Positions 1 to 9,600 of a DNA stretch of 64,000 nucleotides are shown here, piece after piece. The position numbers were made by a program, and so were the translations under genes. The notes below the pieces were generated by a model that saw only the letters and a program-made list of their open reading frames with translations, did no database searches and had not been told where the DNA came from. Position 1 is the first letter of the stretch, and each line of letters starts with the position of its first letter. The DNA lies in the NCBI RefSeq assembly GCF_025979705.1, contig NZ_CP110136.1:248001-312000 (forward strand), in the 5' to 3' direction. This DNA comes from Hymenobacter sp. YIM 151858-1. Its GTDB lineage: Bacteria; Bacteroidota; Bacteroidia; Cytophagales; Hymenobacteraceae.

Positions 1-482
1 CCGGCGACCGGCGCATTCCGTTTTACGTGCGCCTGAGCCCCACGGCTACCCAAAACCGCGGCCTGGGCTTTTACACGGCGGCCAGCGCGCCCATTCCGGT
101 GTACGTGCCCAACGAAATGCTGCTGATTCGGGCCGAGGCCTACGCCCGCAAAAACGACCTCGTCAACGCCGTAACCGAGCTCAACCGCGTGCGCACCAGC
201 ACGGCGGCCGCGCAGCTGAACTCGAGCAACCTGCCGGTGGCGCCCCCCGGCGCGGGCCTGGCGCCCTACGCCGGTCCGCTTACCCAGGAGGCCATTCTGC
301 TGGATATTTACCGCAACCGCCTGGTGGAGCTGGCCTTTCAGGGCTTCCGGCTCGAGGACAGCCGCCGTTTCGGGCGGCCCGGGCCGGGCGCGGCAGGCGC
401 CGAGCGCAACCGCAATTTCTTTCCGTACCCGCGGGTAGAGCGCGAAAACAACTCGGCCACCCCCAACGACCCGGCCATTTAA
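1..482 (+). CDS. RagB/SusD-family outer-membrane lipoprotein, C-terminal part (5' end outside window)
   Basis: The reading frame is already open at the left edge, so this is the 3' part of a longer gene; about 160 residues are visible. The tail has the hallmarks of the SusD C-terminal region: a segment on the pattern 'vYVPNEMLLIRAEAYARKND' with a helix-rich 'AVTELNRVR' stretch, then a 'YRNRLVELAFQGFRLEDSRRFG' block in which SusD proteins place the conserved ERxxELxxEGxRxxDLxR-type motif. SusD proteins sit on the cell surface as lids on TonB-dependent SusC channels and bind glycans or peptides. The partner SusC gene would be expected upstream, beyond the window. A hairpin terminator follows the stop codon at once. 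Family call is firm; substrate unknown. Confidence 0.88.
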   Translation, partial: GDRRIPFYVRLSPTATQNRGLGFYTAASAPIPVYVPNEMLLIRAEAYARKNDLVNAVTELNRVRTSTAAAQLNSSNLPVAPPGAGLAPYAGPLTQEAILLDIYRNRLVELAFQGFRLEDSRRFGRPGPGAAGAERNRNFFPYPRVERENNSATPNDPAI

Positions 483-500
483 CCGGCCCCCTTCAGCCAC

Positions 501-535
501 AACGGCCCGCCTAAACCTAGGCGGGCCGTTGTTTT
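501..535. terminator. Hairpin terminator between convergent SusD-like and histidine kinase genes
   Basis: Arms of 12 bases (501-512 and 519-530) pair perfectly around a six-base loop that overlaps a CCTAGG site, followed by a T-rich run on the plus strand. It sits between two genes whose 3' ends face each other and may serve both. Confidence 0.75.
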
Positions 536-584
536 GTGGAGTGAAGGCAACGGGCCTCCTGGGTGCCGACGGCGCCGTCGGTAC

Positions 585-3059
585 CTAGGCCGGAAACGTA
601 ACGGTGAAGGTGGTGCCCACATCGGGCTGGCTGGCCACCGTAATGCTGCCCCCGGCGTTTTCGACCAGGCGCTTCACGATGTACAGGCCTACGCCGGTGC
701 CGTCGACGTGCGTGTGCAGGCGCTGAAACAAGCCGAACAGTTGCGTCAGCTGCTGCTCGCTCATGCCCAGGCCGTTGTCGGTTATGGTTAGCACCACGGC
801 CTGCGGGCGGCGCGTGGCTTGCACGCTTACCTGCGCGGGGCGCTTGGGCGAGCAGTACTTGATGGCGTTGCTGATCAGGTTGTAAACAATGCTGCGCAGG
901 TTGGCCGGATGAAACGACACCACGATATCGGGCGCCACATCGAGGGTGAGCCGGGCCTCGCTGAGCTGCAGGGCCGGCCCTAGGTCGTGGCACACATCGG
1001 CCACCACGGCAGCCAGCGGCACCGGTTCGGTGGGGCCCGCCTGCGCCAGCTGCAGCTTCGATACATCGGTGAGCTGCGCGATGGTGTTCTGAAACCGCGC
1101 CACCGTGGTTTGCAGCATATCCAGCAGCTGGGCCACCCAGGCATCTTGCTGCACGGCCGCGGGCAGCTGCTCGCGCAAGGCCAGCAAAATGCCCTCGATG
1201 TTGGCAATGGGCGCTTTCAGGTCGTGCGAGGCCGTGTACACGAAGGTGTCGAGGTCGATGTTGGAGCGCGTGAGCTGGGCGTTGGTGTCGTGCAGCTCGT
1301 CGTTGGCGGTGCGCAGCGCAGCATTGATGCTCGCCAGCTCCTCGTTGAGGGCATGCACCTGCTGCCGCGCCAATACCTGATCGGTTACTTCGGTGGCTAC
1401 CACCGTAACGGCGGCTACCCGGCCGTTGTCCTGCTCGCGCAGGGGCTGGTACACAAAGTTCCAGTACACCAAATCGCGGCGGCCGTGGCGGTGGATGTAG
1501 GAGGGCAGCTCGGTGGCGATGTGCGGCGTGCCGGTGGCCATTACCGCATCAAGCAGCTGCTCAAAGCCTTGGCCTGCAGCCTCGGGCAAAAGCTCGAACA
1601 AGGGAGTGCCGATGGCCTGCTGTTGGGTGCGCCCCCAAATGGCGCACACCGCCGGGTTGGCCACCTCGATTACGTATTGCGGACCCCGGAAAATAGCAAT
1701 GGCAACGGGGGCCTGCTCGAACAGCTCGTTTAGCTGCTGCTGCCGCATCTCTCGCTCGCGCCGCGCCATTACGCGCTGCGTTACGTCGTAGGCGTAGGTT
1801 ATCAGGCCGTCGATCTGGCCTTCCTCGTTGTAGCGGGCCTGGTAGGTTAGGTCGAAATAAGTGTCCTCCACGGGGCCACCGGTGGTATGGGCCAGCGGCA
1901 CCAGCACCTCCCGGCCTTCAAAGGTTTGCCCGGTTTCGTACACGCCCCGCAAAATGGCCACCAGGGGGTGGTCGGCAAACTCTGACAGGGCATCAATCAG
2001 CCGCTTGCCCAGCAGCTCGCGCCCCGGAAACATGGCCTGGTAAACAGGGTTCAGGAACTCGAACACCAACTCCGGCCCGTCAAAGATGCAAATGGCCGCC
2101 GGGGCGCGCCGGAAAAGCTGCTCCCACTGCCGGCGCTGCCGCTCGGCCTCGGCCCGGGCGGCCTGCACCTCCAGCGTACGCTGCTGCACGTGGGCCTCCA
2201 GCTGCTGGTTGAGCTCCTGCGCCTGCTGCCGGGCCAGTACCTGCGGCGTAACCTCGGTGCCCAACGTCAGGATGCCGCTGATGCTGCCATCGGAGCGGTA
2301 CTGCGGCTGAAACACGAAGTTCCAGTACACGGTTTCGAGTCGTCCGTAACGCTCGATGCGGGTGGGCTGCTCGGTTGAGATATGGGGCACGCCCGTGGTG
2401 TATACCTGCTCGAAAATGGCCACCACATCGGGGGTGGCGGCTTCGGGCAGCACCTCGAACACGGGCCGGCCTTGCACTTCGGCCAACGACCGGCCCCAAA
2501 TGGCCAGCGCGGCGGCGTTGGCCAGCTCCACGCGGTACTCGGGCCCGCTGTACACCGCCACCGCGGCCGGGGCCTGCTCCACAAAGCGCAGCAGCTCGTT
2601 GCGCTGGTGCTTTACCTCGCGCAAAATGGCTTGTTCGCGGGCCTGGCTTTCGCGCAGGGCCTGCTCCACGGGGCTGCGGTCCTGGTCGGAGGTGTCGGTG
2701 AAGCTTACCACCAGCACCGCGCCGCTGCGCTGGGCCTGCAGGCGGAAGTAGTTATCGAGCCCGTCGGCCTGGTAATTCACCTCGTAGGACTGCAACTCGC
2801 CCGACTCGAAAGTGCGTCGGTAGTAGCCCAGGATGCCGGCCGCAGTTGTGCTCGGAAAGCGCGTGAGCAGCGTACCGCCCGGCTGCTCGGGCAAACCCGT
2901 CATGCGTTGCCCGGCCGGGTTTACGTACTCCAGTGCGAAATCCACGATTTCAGTGCCGGCCTCGTTGTAGATGGGCCGCACCACATGCAAGGCCGCCAGC
3001 GACACCGCCAGAAACGCAGGCAACAAATCGGGAGCTAATGCGGCATTGAAAGGGGGCAT
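585..3059 (-). CDS. Multi-PAS sensor histidine kinase
   Basis: An 824-residue signalling kinase. An N-terminal PAS-like segment is followed by three similar PAS modules, each opening with a motif like 'FEQAPVAIAIFRGPQYVIEVANPAV'. Coiled-coil linkers rich in Gln and Glu separate the PAS modules. The HisKA dimerisation helix carries the phospho-acceptor in 'YTASHDLKAPI' (His612), and the HATPase_c domain ends the protein with N, G1 ('DNGLGMS') and G2 ('GTGVGLYIVK') boxes. I see no transmembrane segment, so it is probably a cytoplasmic sensor. No response regulator is adjacent, so this is an orphan kinase. The start at 3059 is preferred; an in-frame ATG lies 42 bases upstream. Its stop codon TAG lies inside a CCTAGG palindrome. 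Ligand unknown. Confidence 0.93.
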   Translation of the reverse strand: MPPFNAALAPDLLPAFLAVSLAALHVVRPIYNEAGTEIVDFALEYVNPAGQRMTGLPEQPGGTLLTRFPSTTAAGILGYYRRTFESGELQSYEVNYQADGLDNYFRLQAQRSGAVLVVSFTDTSDQDRSPVEQALRESQAREQAILREVKHQRNELLRFVEQAPAAVAVYSGPEYRVELANAAALAIWGRSLAEVQGRPVFEVLPEAATPDVVAIFEQVYTTGVPHISTEQPTRIERYGRLETVYWNFVFQPQYRSDGSISGILTLGTEVTPQVLARQQAQELNQQLEAHVQQRTLEVQAARAEAERQRRQWEQLFRRAPAAICIFDGPELVFEFLNPVYQAMFPGRELLGKRLIDALSEFADHPLVAILRGVYETGQTFEGREVLVPLAHTTGGPVEDTYFDLTYQARYNEEGQIDGLITYAYDVTQRVMARREREMRQQQLNELFEQAPVAIAIFRGPQYVIEVANPAVCAIWGRTQQQAIGTPLFELLPEAAGQGFEQLLDAVMATGTPHIATELPSYIHRHGRRDLVYWNFVYQPLREQDNGRVAAVTVVATEVTDQVLARQQVHALNEELASINAALRTANDELHDTNAQLTRSNIDLDTFVYTASHDLKAPIANIEGILLALREQLPAAVQQDAWVAQLLDMLQTTVARFQNTIAQLTDVSKLQLAQAGPTEPVPLAAVVADVCHDLGPALQLSEARLTLDVAPDIVVSFHPANLRSIVYNLISNAIKYCSPKRPAQVSVQATRRPQAVVLTITDNGLGMSEQQLTQLFGLFQRLHTHVDGTGVGLYIVKRLVENAGGSITVASQPDVGTTFTVTFPA

Positions 3060-3221
3060 ACGCACGGTAACGATAGAGTGCGTGAAAGTACACACTCGCA
3101 TTGGTAGGCATTACAATACGACCCGTGCGGTAAAGGTTTCGGGCGGTTTGTGAAACGGCCTGGCTGCTGGCAATGCTGGCGCGAGTGACACTGATACTGG
3201 TGATACTGACGCTAGCTGATA

Positions 3222-3450
3222 CTGGCGCGAGTCTTAGCGCGTTAGCGCGCGACTCGTGTCGCAACATGGAGGGGAGTCTCCATACTCCCGTGCCGTGAAC
3301 GATACCTAGGAAACAATATGCTGGCATAAGCTGCTTGCCTTCCACACCGCCGCCGGCACCTAGGGCGTATCGTTCACGCGACGGGAGTCTGGAGACTCCC
3401 CTCCATGTTGCGGCACGAGTCGCGCGCTAACGCGCTAAGACTCGCGCCAG
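3222..3450. repeat. Long imperfect inverted repeat (about 90-base arms) between divergent genes
   Basis: Left arm 3222-3310 and right arm 3359-3450 are near-perfect reverse complements, with a 48-base loop. Each arm ends at the loop side with CCTAGG. The outer part contains a nested GCGCG-rich palindrome. Just left of it lie short tandem copies of 'gatactgg'. It fills the 532-base spacer between the divergent histidine kinase and acyltransferase genes. No open frame or transposase is seen. It is probably a non-autonomous palindromic element (REP or MITE-like). Confidence 0.85.
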
Positions 3451-3591
3451 CGTTGCGCGACTCGTGCCAGTTTGCCTACACCACAGCCGCCATTACCACG
3501 GGGATGATAACCAAACCCAGCGCCCCACGACTTAGCCCGCGACCAGCGCGGCTCCGCGCGGCGCATTGGCCGGATTTGCGTTCTTTACAAC

Positions 3592-4776
3592 ATGCAAAGC
3601 ACCACCCAAGCCGCCCTCGATACCACCCATACCCAGCCGCTGGCCGAGGCCTCGCAGCCGGGCCGGTTGGTATCGCTCGATGTATTCCGGGGCATTACCG
3701 TAATGGCGATGATCCTGGTGAACAACCCCGGCGACTGGGGCCACATCTACGCGCCGCTCGAGCACGCGGCCTGGCACGGCTGCACGCCCACCGACCTGAT
3801 TTTCCCGTTTTTCCTGTTCATCGTGGGGGTGTCGTTGGTGTACGCCCTCGATGGCCTGAAGCGCCAGGGCGGGCCGCTGGGCGCTACCATGCTGCGGGTG
3901 GTGCGGCGCGGCGCGGTGCTGTTTGCCCTGGGGCTATTGTTGGCGTTGTTCCCGAAGTTTGAGTTTGCCACGGTGCGCATTCCGGGCGTGCTGCAACGCA
4001 TCGGGCTGGTGTTCATTTTCAGCAGCGCCGTTTTTCTGTACACCGGGCGGCGCACGCAGCTGGGGCTGCTGGCCGGTATTCTGGTGCTCTACAACGTACT
4101 GCTGCAGCTGGTGCCCGCGCCCGGCCTGGGTGCCGCCACCCTGCTGCCCGGCCACGACCTAGGCGCCTGGCTCGACCGCACCCTGCTCTCGGAAGCCCAC
4201 CTCTGGAAATCAAGCAAAACCTGGGACCCCGAAGGCCTGCTGAGCACGCTGCCCGCCGTGGGCACCGGTTTGCTGGGCGTGCTCACGGCCCAGTGGCTGC
4301 GCCGGCGCGAGGTGCCGCCCGCCGAAAAAGTGGCCTGGCTGTTTGTGCACGGTGCCCTGCTCATCGTGCTCGGGCTGATCTGGAACGGCTGGTTTCCCAT
4401 CAACAAAAGCCTCTGGACGAGCTCCTACGTGCTGTACACCGGCGGCATTGCCATCAGCGCGTTGGCCGTGCTGTACTGGCTGTGCGACGTGCAGGGCTGG
4501 CGCGGCTGGATCAAGCCGTTTCTGGTGTACGGCGTCAATGCCATTACCGTGTTCTTTTTGTCGGGGCTGATACCGCGCATCCTGGGCCTCATCAAGCAGC
4601 CTTTGCCCGGCAGCGGCAAAGCGGTGGGCCTGAAGGAGTGGCTGTACCAAACCGTGTTCGTGCCCGCATTCGAGGTGCCCGAAAACGCCTCGCTGGCCGG
4701 CGCCGTTACGCTCATCCTCATTTGGCTGGGCATTTTGTGGTGGATGTACCACAAGCGCATCATCATCAAGGTCTGA
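3592..4776 (+). CDS. HGSNAT/NagX-like multi-pass membrane acyltransferase (DUF5009-type)
   Basis: 394 residues with about ten hydrophobic segments. The opening block 'RLVSLDVFRGITVMAMILVNNPGDW' and the following 'HGCTPTDLIFPFFLFIVGVSLVYAL' are signatures of the heparan-alpha-glucosaminide N-acetyltransferase-like family in Bacteroidota. Relatives move acetyl groups across a membrane onto an amino sugar; the bacterial substrate is not known from sequence. His in 'AWHGCTPTDLIFP' would be the expected catalytic histidine. Length matches the bacterial family. It is a single gene with its own strong terminator. The function is inferred from family only. Confidence 0.9.
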   Translation: MQSTTQAALDTTHTQPLAEASQPGRLVSLDVFRGITVMAMILVNNPGDWGHIYAPLEHAAWHGCTPTDLIFPFFLFIVGVSLVYALDGLKRQGGPLGATMLRVVRRGAVLFALGLLLALFPKFEFATVRIPGVLQRIGLVFIFSSAVFLYTGRRTQLGLLAGILVLYNVLLQLVPAPGLGAATLLPGHDLGAWLDRTLLSEAHLWKSSKTWDPEGLLSTLPAVGTGLLGVLTAQWLRRREVPPAEKVAWLFVHGALLIVLGLIWNGWFPINKSLWTSSYVLYTGGIAISALAVLYWLCDVQGWRGWIKPFLVYGVNAITVFFLSGLIPRILGLIKQPLPGSGKAVGLKEWLYQTVFVPAFEVPENASLAGAVTLILIWLGILWWMYHKRIIIKV

Positions 4777-4795
4777 GGCCGCCCGGCATCCGCCG

Positions 4796-4833
4796 AAAAG
4801 GCCCGCTCCGCGTTCCGGAGCGGGCTTTTTAGT
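4796..4833 (+). terminator. Rho-independent terminator
   Basis: A GC-rich hairpin ('gcccgctcc' with its reverse complement 'ggagcgggc') followed by a run of T begins about 20 bases after the acyltransferase stop codon. Confidence 0.85.
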
Positions 4834-4932
4834 TCGTATTCAGCCAAAACACCCAGGGCCCAAAAGCAAAGCGGGCGGCCCGAAACGAGCCGCCTGCTTC
4901 ACCATTTCACTCACTATATTCGGGAGCGGCCG

Positions 4933-5601
4933 TTAGCGCCGGTCCCACACGGTGCCGCCCGCCTCCACGAAGCGCACGACGCCGTATTCCTTGGTATAAT
5001 ATACCCTTTGCACCTGCCACGCCGGGACGGCCTGGCTGGCCGCGGGCTGCAGGGCGGGGTACTCCAACACGTTGCTGAAGGTGCGGCCGCCCACGGCTAG
5101 GCTCGGCAGCAGGCGCACATTGGGGGGTAGGGCTTGCTGGCTTTCCAACTCCGCCACAGGCAACGGCAATTGCAGGTTGCCCCACTGCAAAGCGGCCTCC
5201 AGGGGTTGCGGGCCCGCGGCGGCACCTAGGGTAAACGCGGCTGCGAATTGCCCCGCGTTGCGGCGCTCGTAATACGCCGAATCAACGCGCTCGAGGCGGG
5301 TGCCTACCTCTTGCTGATAGAACTGCACGCGCGCGCCCTTGCTGGCCATACCTGGCTGAGACTTATCGGAAAGGCCTTTCACCTGGTAGCGGCGCTCGTA
5401 GCCGGCCTGGTTGGCAAAGCGCCACTCCTCGCCCAGGCGGTAGGGCGCTACCCAGGCTTGCTCCTGCTGGCTCAGCACGTAGTGCGTGGGCTCGTCGCTT
5501 TCGGCACCGGGCAGCGCACCGTCGCAGGCGCTCAGCAGCAGCGTGAGCATCAGCGGGCCGAGCAGGGGCAGGCGTTGCGCAAGTGGGTAAAGTAGGGCCA
5601 T
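4933..5601 (-). CDS. Hypothetical lipoprotein
   Basis: I do not recognise a family. With the ATG at 5601 the product is 222 residues and begins with a hydrophobic stretch ending in the lipobox LLSAC (Cys26), so it should be exported and lipidated. The open frame continues upstream to 5811, but starting there would bury the lipoprotein signal inside the protein. The mature part is soluble, rich in Tyr, Gln and Arg, with a possible beta-sandwich feel ('YRLGEEWRFANQAGYERRYQV'). It diverges from the DUF2059 gene. Location is better supported than function. Confidence 0.65.
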   Translation of the reverse strand: MALLYPLAQRLPLLGPLMLTLLLSACDGALPGAESDEPTHYVLSQQEQAWVAPYRLGEEWRFANQAGYERRYQVKGLSDKSQPGMASKGARVQFYQQEVGTRLERVDSAYYERRNAGQFAAAFTLGAAAGPQPLEAALQWGNLQLPLPVAELESQQALPPNVRLLPSLAVGGRTFSNVLEYPALQPAASQAVPAWQVQRVYYTKEYGVVRFVEAGGTVWDRR

Positions 5602-5982
5602 AGCCGGGCGTTGAGAGAGGGCAGGAAGTGGTTGAGCAGGAGTGGTGTTGTGCGGCGATGCAAACATCGGCCGCCGACGCACACGAGTAAATCGCATATG
5701 CATGTGAGCAAGCCACCAAACACGCATTAGGCCGTGCGCCGGAGCTTGCCATGCGCCGTCAGTAAACCAGATGCAGAACCCGGGACAAAGGTTGCTTAAG
5801 GTACAAAGCAATTGTTGAGCTTGCTATCAATTTTGTCATAAACCGGGGTAAAAACCGCAACTTCTCGCAACCCTAAACCCCGCTGGTGGCTGGCACGTGC
5901 TTGCCTAAGCCGTTTGTACCTAGCGCCCAGGAAAACCCTTGGCAGCATGGCCACCCAAGGAGCTTTCTGCGTAGTAGCAGCT
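5602..5982. other. Spacer between divergent genes, no gene seen
   Basis: About 380 bases separating the lipoprotein and DUF2059 genes. It is less GC-rich around 5800-5850, as expected for a promoter region. A partial match to the minus-strand promoter box (CAAAGGTT) lies near 5789. No full TAnnTTTG box, repeat or RNA gene is evident. Confidence 0.4.
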
Positions 5983-6480
5983 ATGAAACAGGTAATCATC
6001 CTTGCCGCTGGCTTGCTGCTGGCCGCGCCGGCCGCACTGGCCCAAACCACGGCCCCGGCCACCGGCAGCACCGCTACGGCGTCTGTTTCGGCTGGGCAGC
6101 GCAAAGCCGCCGAAGAGCTGATGCTGGCGATGCAAATGGAGAAAAACACCAACGCGGCCCTCGATCAAATGCTGGTGGCCCAAATGGCGCAACGCCCCGA
6201 GCTAAAGCCCGTGGAACCCGAAATGCGCAGCTTCCTCACGAAGTACATGGGCTGGGCCTCGCTGAAGGAAGATATGGTGCAGCTCTACGCCAAGGAGTTC
6301 AGCGAGAAAGAGCTGAAAGACCTGACCAAATTTTACAGCTCCTCAACGGGGCAGAAATTCATCGGCAAGCAAAGCGCCCTGATGGTGGCCGGCATGGAGC
6401 TGAGCCAGCGCCGCATGCAGGAAAACCTGCCCGAGCTGCAACGCAGCATCGAGGCTAAAATGAAAACTACCGAGCAGTAA
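5983..6480 (+). CDS. DUF2059 domain secreted protein
   Basis: 165 residues beginning with a clear signal peptide (MKQVIILAAGLLLAAPAALA, cleaved before QTT). The mature chain is helical and carries the DUF2059 pattern, including 'LKEDMVQLYAKEFSEKELKDLTKFYSS' followed by 'TGQKFIGKQ'. DUF2059 proteins are small periplasmic proteins of unknown function. Another ATG lies 69 bases upstream, but that would place the signal peptide internally. A palindrome follows the stop codon closely. Confidence 0.88.
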   Translation: MKQVIILAAGLLLAAPAALAQTTAPATGSTATASVSAGQRKAAEELMLAMQMEKNTNAALDQMLVAQMAQRPELKPVEPEMRSFLTKYMGWASLKEDMVQLYAKEFSEKELKDLTKFYSSSTGQKFIGKQSALMVAGMELSQRRMQENLPELQRSIEAKMKTTEQ

Positions 6481-6512
6481 GATGCCCTAGGCGCCCGCTG
6501 CCGCCAAAAGCA

Positions 6513-6540
6513 CAAGGCCCGGCCAATTGGCCGGGCCTTG
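6513..6540. terminator. Palindromic terminator-like hairpin
   Basis: A perfect 12-base-arm palindrome around AATT begins about 30 bases after the DUF2059 stop. There is no strong T run, so it may act as a bidirectional transcript end for convergent genes. Confidence 0.6.
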
Positions 6541-6550
6541 TGCGTGTCAC

Positions 6551-6634
6551 TGTCATGTCGAGCGTGAGCGATACATCTGGGTTCAGTAGCAGAAAAGTGT
6601 TTCCCCAGATGTCTCGCTCACGCTCGACATGACA
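6551..6634. repeat. Inverted repeat of the tgTCATGTCGAGC family
   Basis: Arms starting 'tgtcatgtcgagcgtgagcg' (6551) and ending with the reverse complement (6634) enclose a loop of about 22 bases. The end motif TCATG(T/C)(C/T)GAGC recurs at 10.03-10.30, 44.25 and near 49.67 kb. It lies between convergent genes. Confidence 0.85.
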
Positions 6635-6658
6635 GGATGGGGCTAGTTCAACCCGACC

Positions 6659-9600
6659 TTACTCCTCCACAGTCGTCTCCACCTTCGGGCGGGCCGATTG
6701 CACGGCTTCGATGGCGGTTTGCAGCAGGTTCGAGCGCACGCTCATCTCGGTAATCTTGTTGTTGCGGCGCGTGGGGTTCACGCGGTTGGTCAGCAGAATC
6801 ACCATCAGGTCGTACTGCGGATCGACCCAGAAGTAGGTGCCGGTGTAACCGGTGTGGCCGTAGCTCAGCTGCGAGGCGCTCTTGGCCGAGTTTACCGAGG
6901 GGTTTGCGGCAGGGCGGTCGAAGCCGAGGGCGCGGCGGTTGTCGGGGCAGTTCTGGCATTTGGTGTACTCCTGCACGGTTTCGGGCTTGAGCAGCTGCTG
7001 GCCGCCGTACTTGCCGTTCCAGGCGTAGAGCTGCACCAGCTTGGCCAGGTCGTTGGCCGAGCCGAACAGGCCGGCGTGGCCCGAGAGGCCACCTAGGAGC
7101 GCGGCGCCTTCGTCGTGCACGGTGCCGTGGAGCAGCTGCTTGCGGAACAGCGAGTCGTACTCGGTGGGCACGATGCGCGCTTTGGGGAAGCGCCACTCCG
7201 GGTGCAGGCCCAGCGTGGTAGCACCTAGGGGGCGGTACAGCTCGTCGCGCAGAAACTGCTCGAAGGGCTTGCCCGTTTGCTGCTGCACCAGCTGCGGGTA
7301 GAGGTAGAACGACAGATCGGAGTACACGTAGCCGGGCTTCTCGTTGAGCGGCGACTCGGCAATGGACTTCTTCAGGCGTTCGGGCATATCCTTGCGGGCC
7401 CACATCTTATCGGCCACTTGCAGCGGGAAGCGCGCCGACGAATCGGGACGGAAGAAGCGGCGGCTCATTTCGGGCACTTCACCGGCTTTCAGCTTCAGAG
7501 GCTCGTGCGGATACTTGGCAAACAGGCGGCTGAACACGCCTTTGGGGCGCGTGTAGCTCTGCCAGAACGGAATCCAGGCCTTCAGGCGGGCTTGGTGCGT
7601 CAGCACGTCGCGCATCTTCAGGTCCTTTTTGTTCGATTCTTTCAGGAAATCGAAGTACGAGCCCAGGGTTTGCTCGGGGCTGAACTTGCCTAGGTCCTGC
7701 AGCTTCATCAGGGCCGGGGTAGCGGCGGCCACCTTTGTTACCGAGGCCAGGTCGTAGAGGTCGGTGTTGCGTACGGGGCGGGCCTTGGCATCGTAGGTGT
7801 GCGTGCCGTAGCTTTTGCGCAGCACCACGGTGCCGCGGCGGGCAATGAGCACCTCGGCGCCGGGGAAAGCCTTGGCCGCCAGCGCGGCGCTAATCAGCGA
7901 ATCGACGCGGGCCTCCAGGTTGTTGTTCATGCCCACGGCCTCGGGCTGGGCGTAGCGCAGGCGAATGCCGCCTTGCGTAGTCAGGCCCGCACCAAAGCCG
8001 TAGCGCTCCGAGGCCGAAACCGGCAGCTTGCCGGTAGCGCCCACGCCGCCAAAAATTACCTGGGCGGCCAGCTCCTGGGCATTTTTGCTTTCCTGATACG
8101 CCAGCACAATGGCATCGGCGGTGTTCACATCGCGCAGCTTCGATACGGCGTACGCGCTGCCAAACACCGATACCACCATCTTCTTTTTGAGGGCGGCTAC
8201 TTCGCGCAGCAGCACGTTTTCCTCGGGCGAAATGCCGAAGTTGCTGGCCGGGTTGCGCCCTAGGTTCTGCAGGCCCACGAGCAGCAGGTTGTAGGGGCGC
8301 AGCTGCTCGCGTAGCCTGGCCAGGTCGTCGAGTGTGGCGTTGGCCGGGATGGAGAAGTGTGTTGCCGGGGCGTAGTCCGACACCATGCGCTGGAAGTCGG
8401 TGGTATCCTTGGTGCCTAGGGTAACGGTGGCAATGCGCAGGGTATCAAGGCGCTGCAGCGGCAGCAGGTTGCGCTGGTTGCGCAGCACCGTCATGCTCAG
8501 CTCCTGCAGGCGCTGCGAAACGTGCTGGGCGTGCGGGCTGTTGAGGTCGGCCGTGATGTTCTTCAGCTCGATGGGGCGGTACTTGTTCAGGCCAGCCCAC
8601 TGCTTCAGGGCCAGCACGCGGCGGCAGCGGATGTCGATATCGGCCTGCTTAATGCGGCCCGAATCGATGGCGGCGCGCACGGCTTGCAGGGCCTTGGGTA
8701 CGTTTTTGGAGAACTCCAGAATGTCGTTGCCGGCCAGCAGGGCGCGCACGTCGGCTTCGCCGGGCGGGTACTTGCTGGTCACGCCCTTCATGTTCATGGC
8801 ATCGGTGAAGATGATGCCCTGATAGCCCATCTGCTTCTGCACCATATCGGTTACGATGCGGCGCGAGAGGGTAGAGGGCATGCCGGTGCTATCGAGGGCC
8901 GGGATGTTGAGGTGCGCAATCATCACGCCGCCCAGGCCGCGGCTCATGAGCGAGCGGAAGGGGCCGAGCTCCAGCGAATCGAGGCGGCGGCGGTCGGCGC
9001 GGATCAGCGGCAGGGCAAAGTGCGAGTCGGCATCGGTGTCGCCGTGGCCGGGGAAGTGCTTGGCCACGGCCAGCACGCCCGCGTCCTGCATTCCCTTCAT
9101 GTACTGGTAGCTTTTCTCGGTTACGTTGCGCTTATTTTCGCCCCACGACCGGAAGCCGATGACCGGGTTGTTGGCGTTGTTGTTCACATCGACCACCGGC
9201 GCAAAGTTTACGTGCATGCCCAGGCGGCGAATCTGGTACGCCACTTCCTGCCCCATTTCATAAAGCAGCTGGTTGTCGCGCACACCACCTAGGGTCATCT
9301 GGTACGGAAAGCGCACTACGCTATCGAGGCGCATGCCCACGCCCCACTCGGCATCCATGGCCACGAGCAGGGGCACGCGGCTTTGGGCCTGGTAGCGGTT
9401 CAGCAGCTTGCTTTGGCGCACGGGGCCGCCCTGAAAGAAGATGAGGCCGCCGATGCCGTTCTGCTGAATCAGCGCCGAAATGGAGTCTTCGTCAATACGC
9501 TGGCGGTTGCTGTACGCGGCCACCATAAACAGCTGCGCTACGCGCTGGTCGGGCGTGAGCGTCTTCATCACCGAGTCGACCCACGGCGAATTCAGGTATT

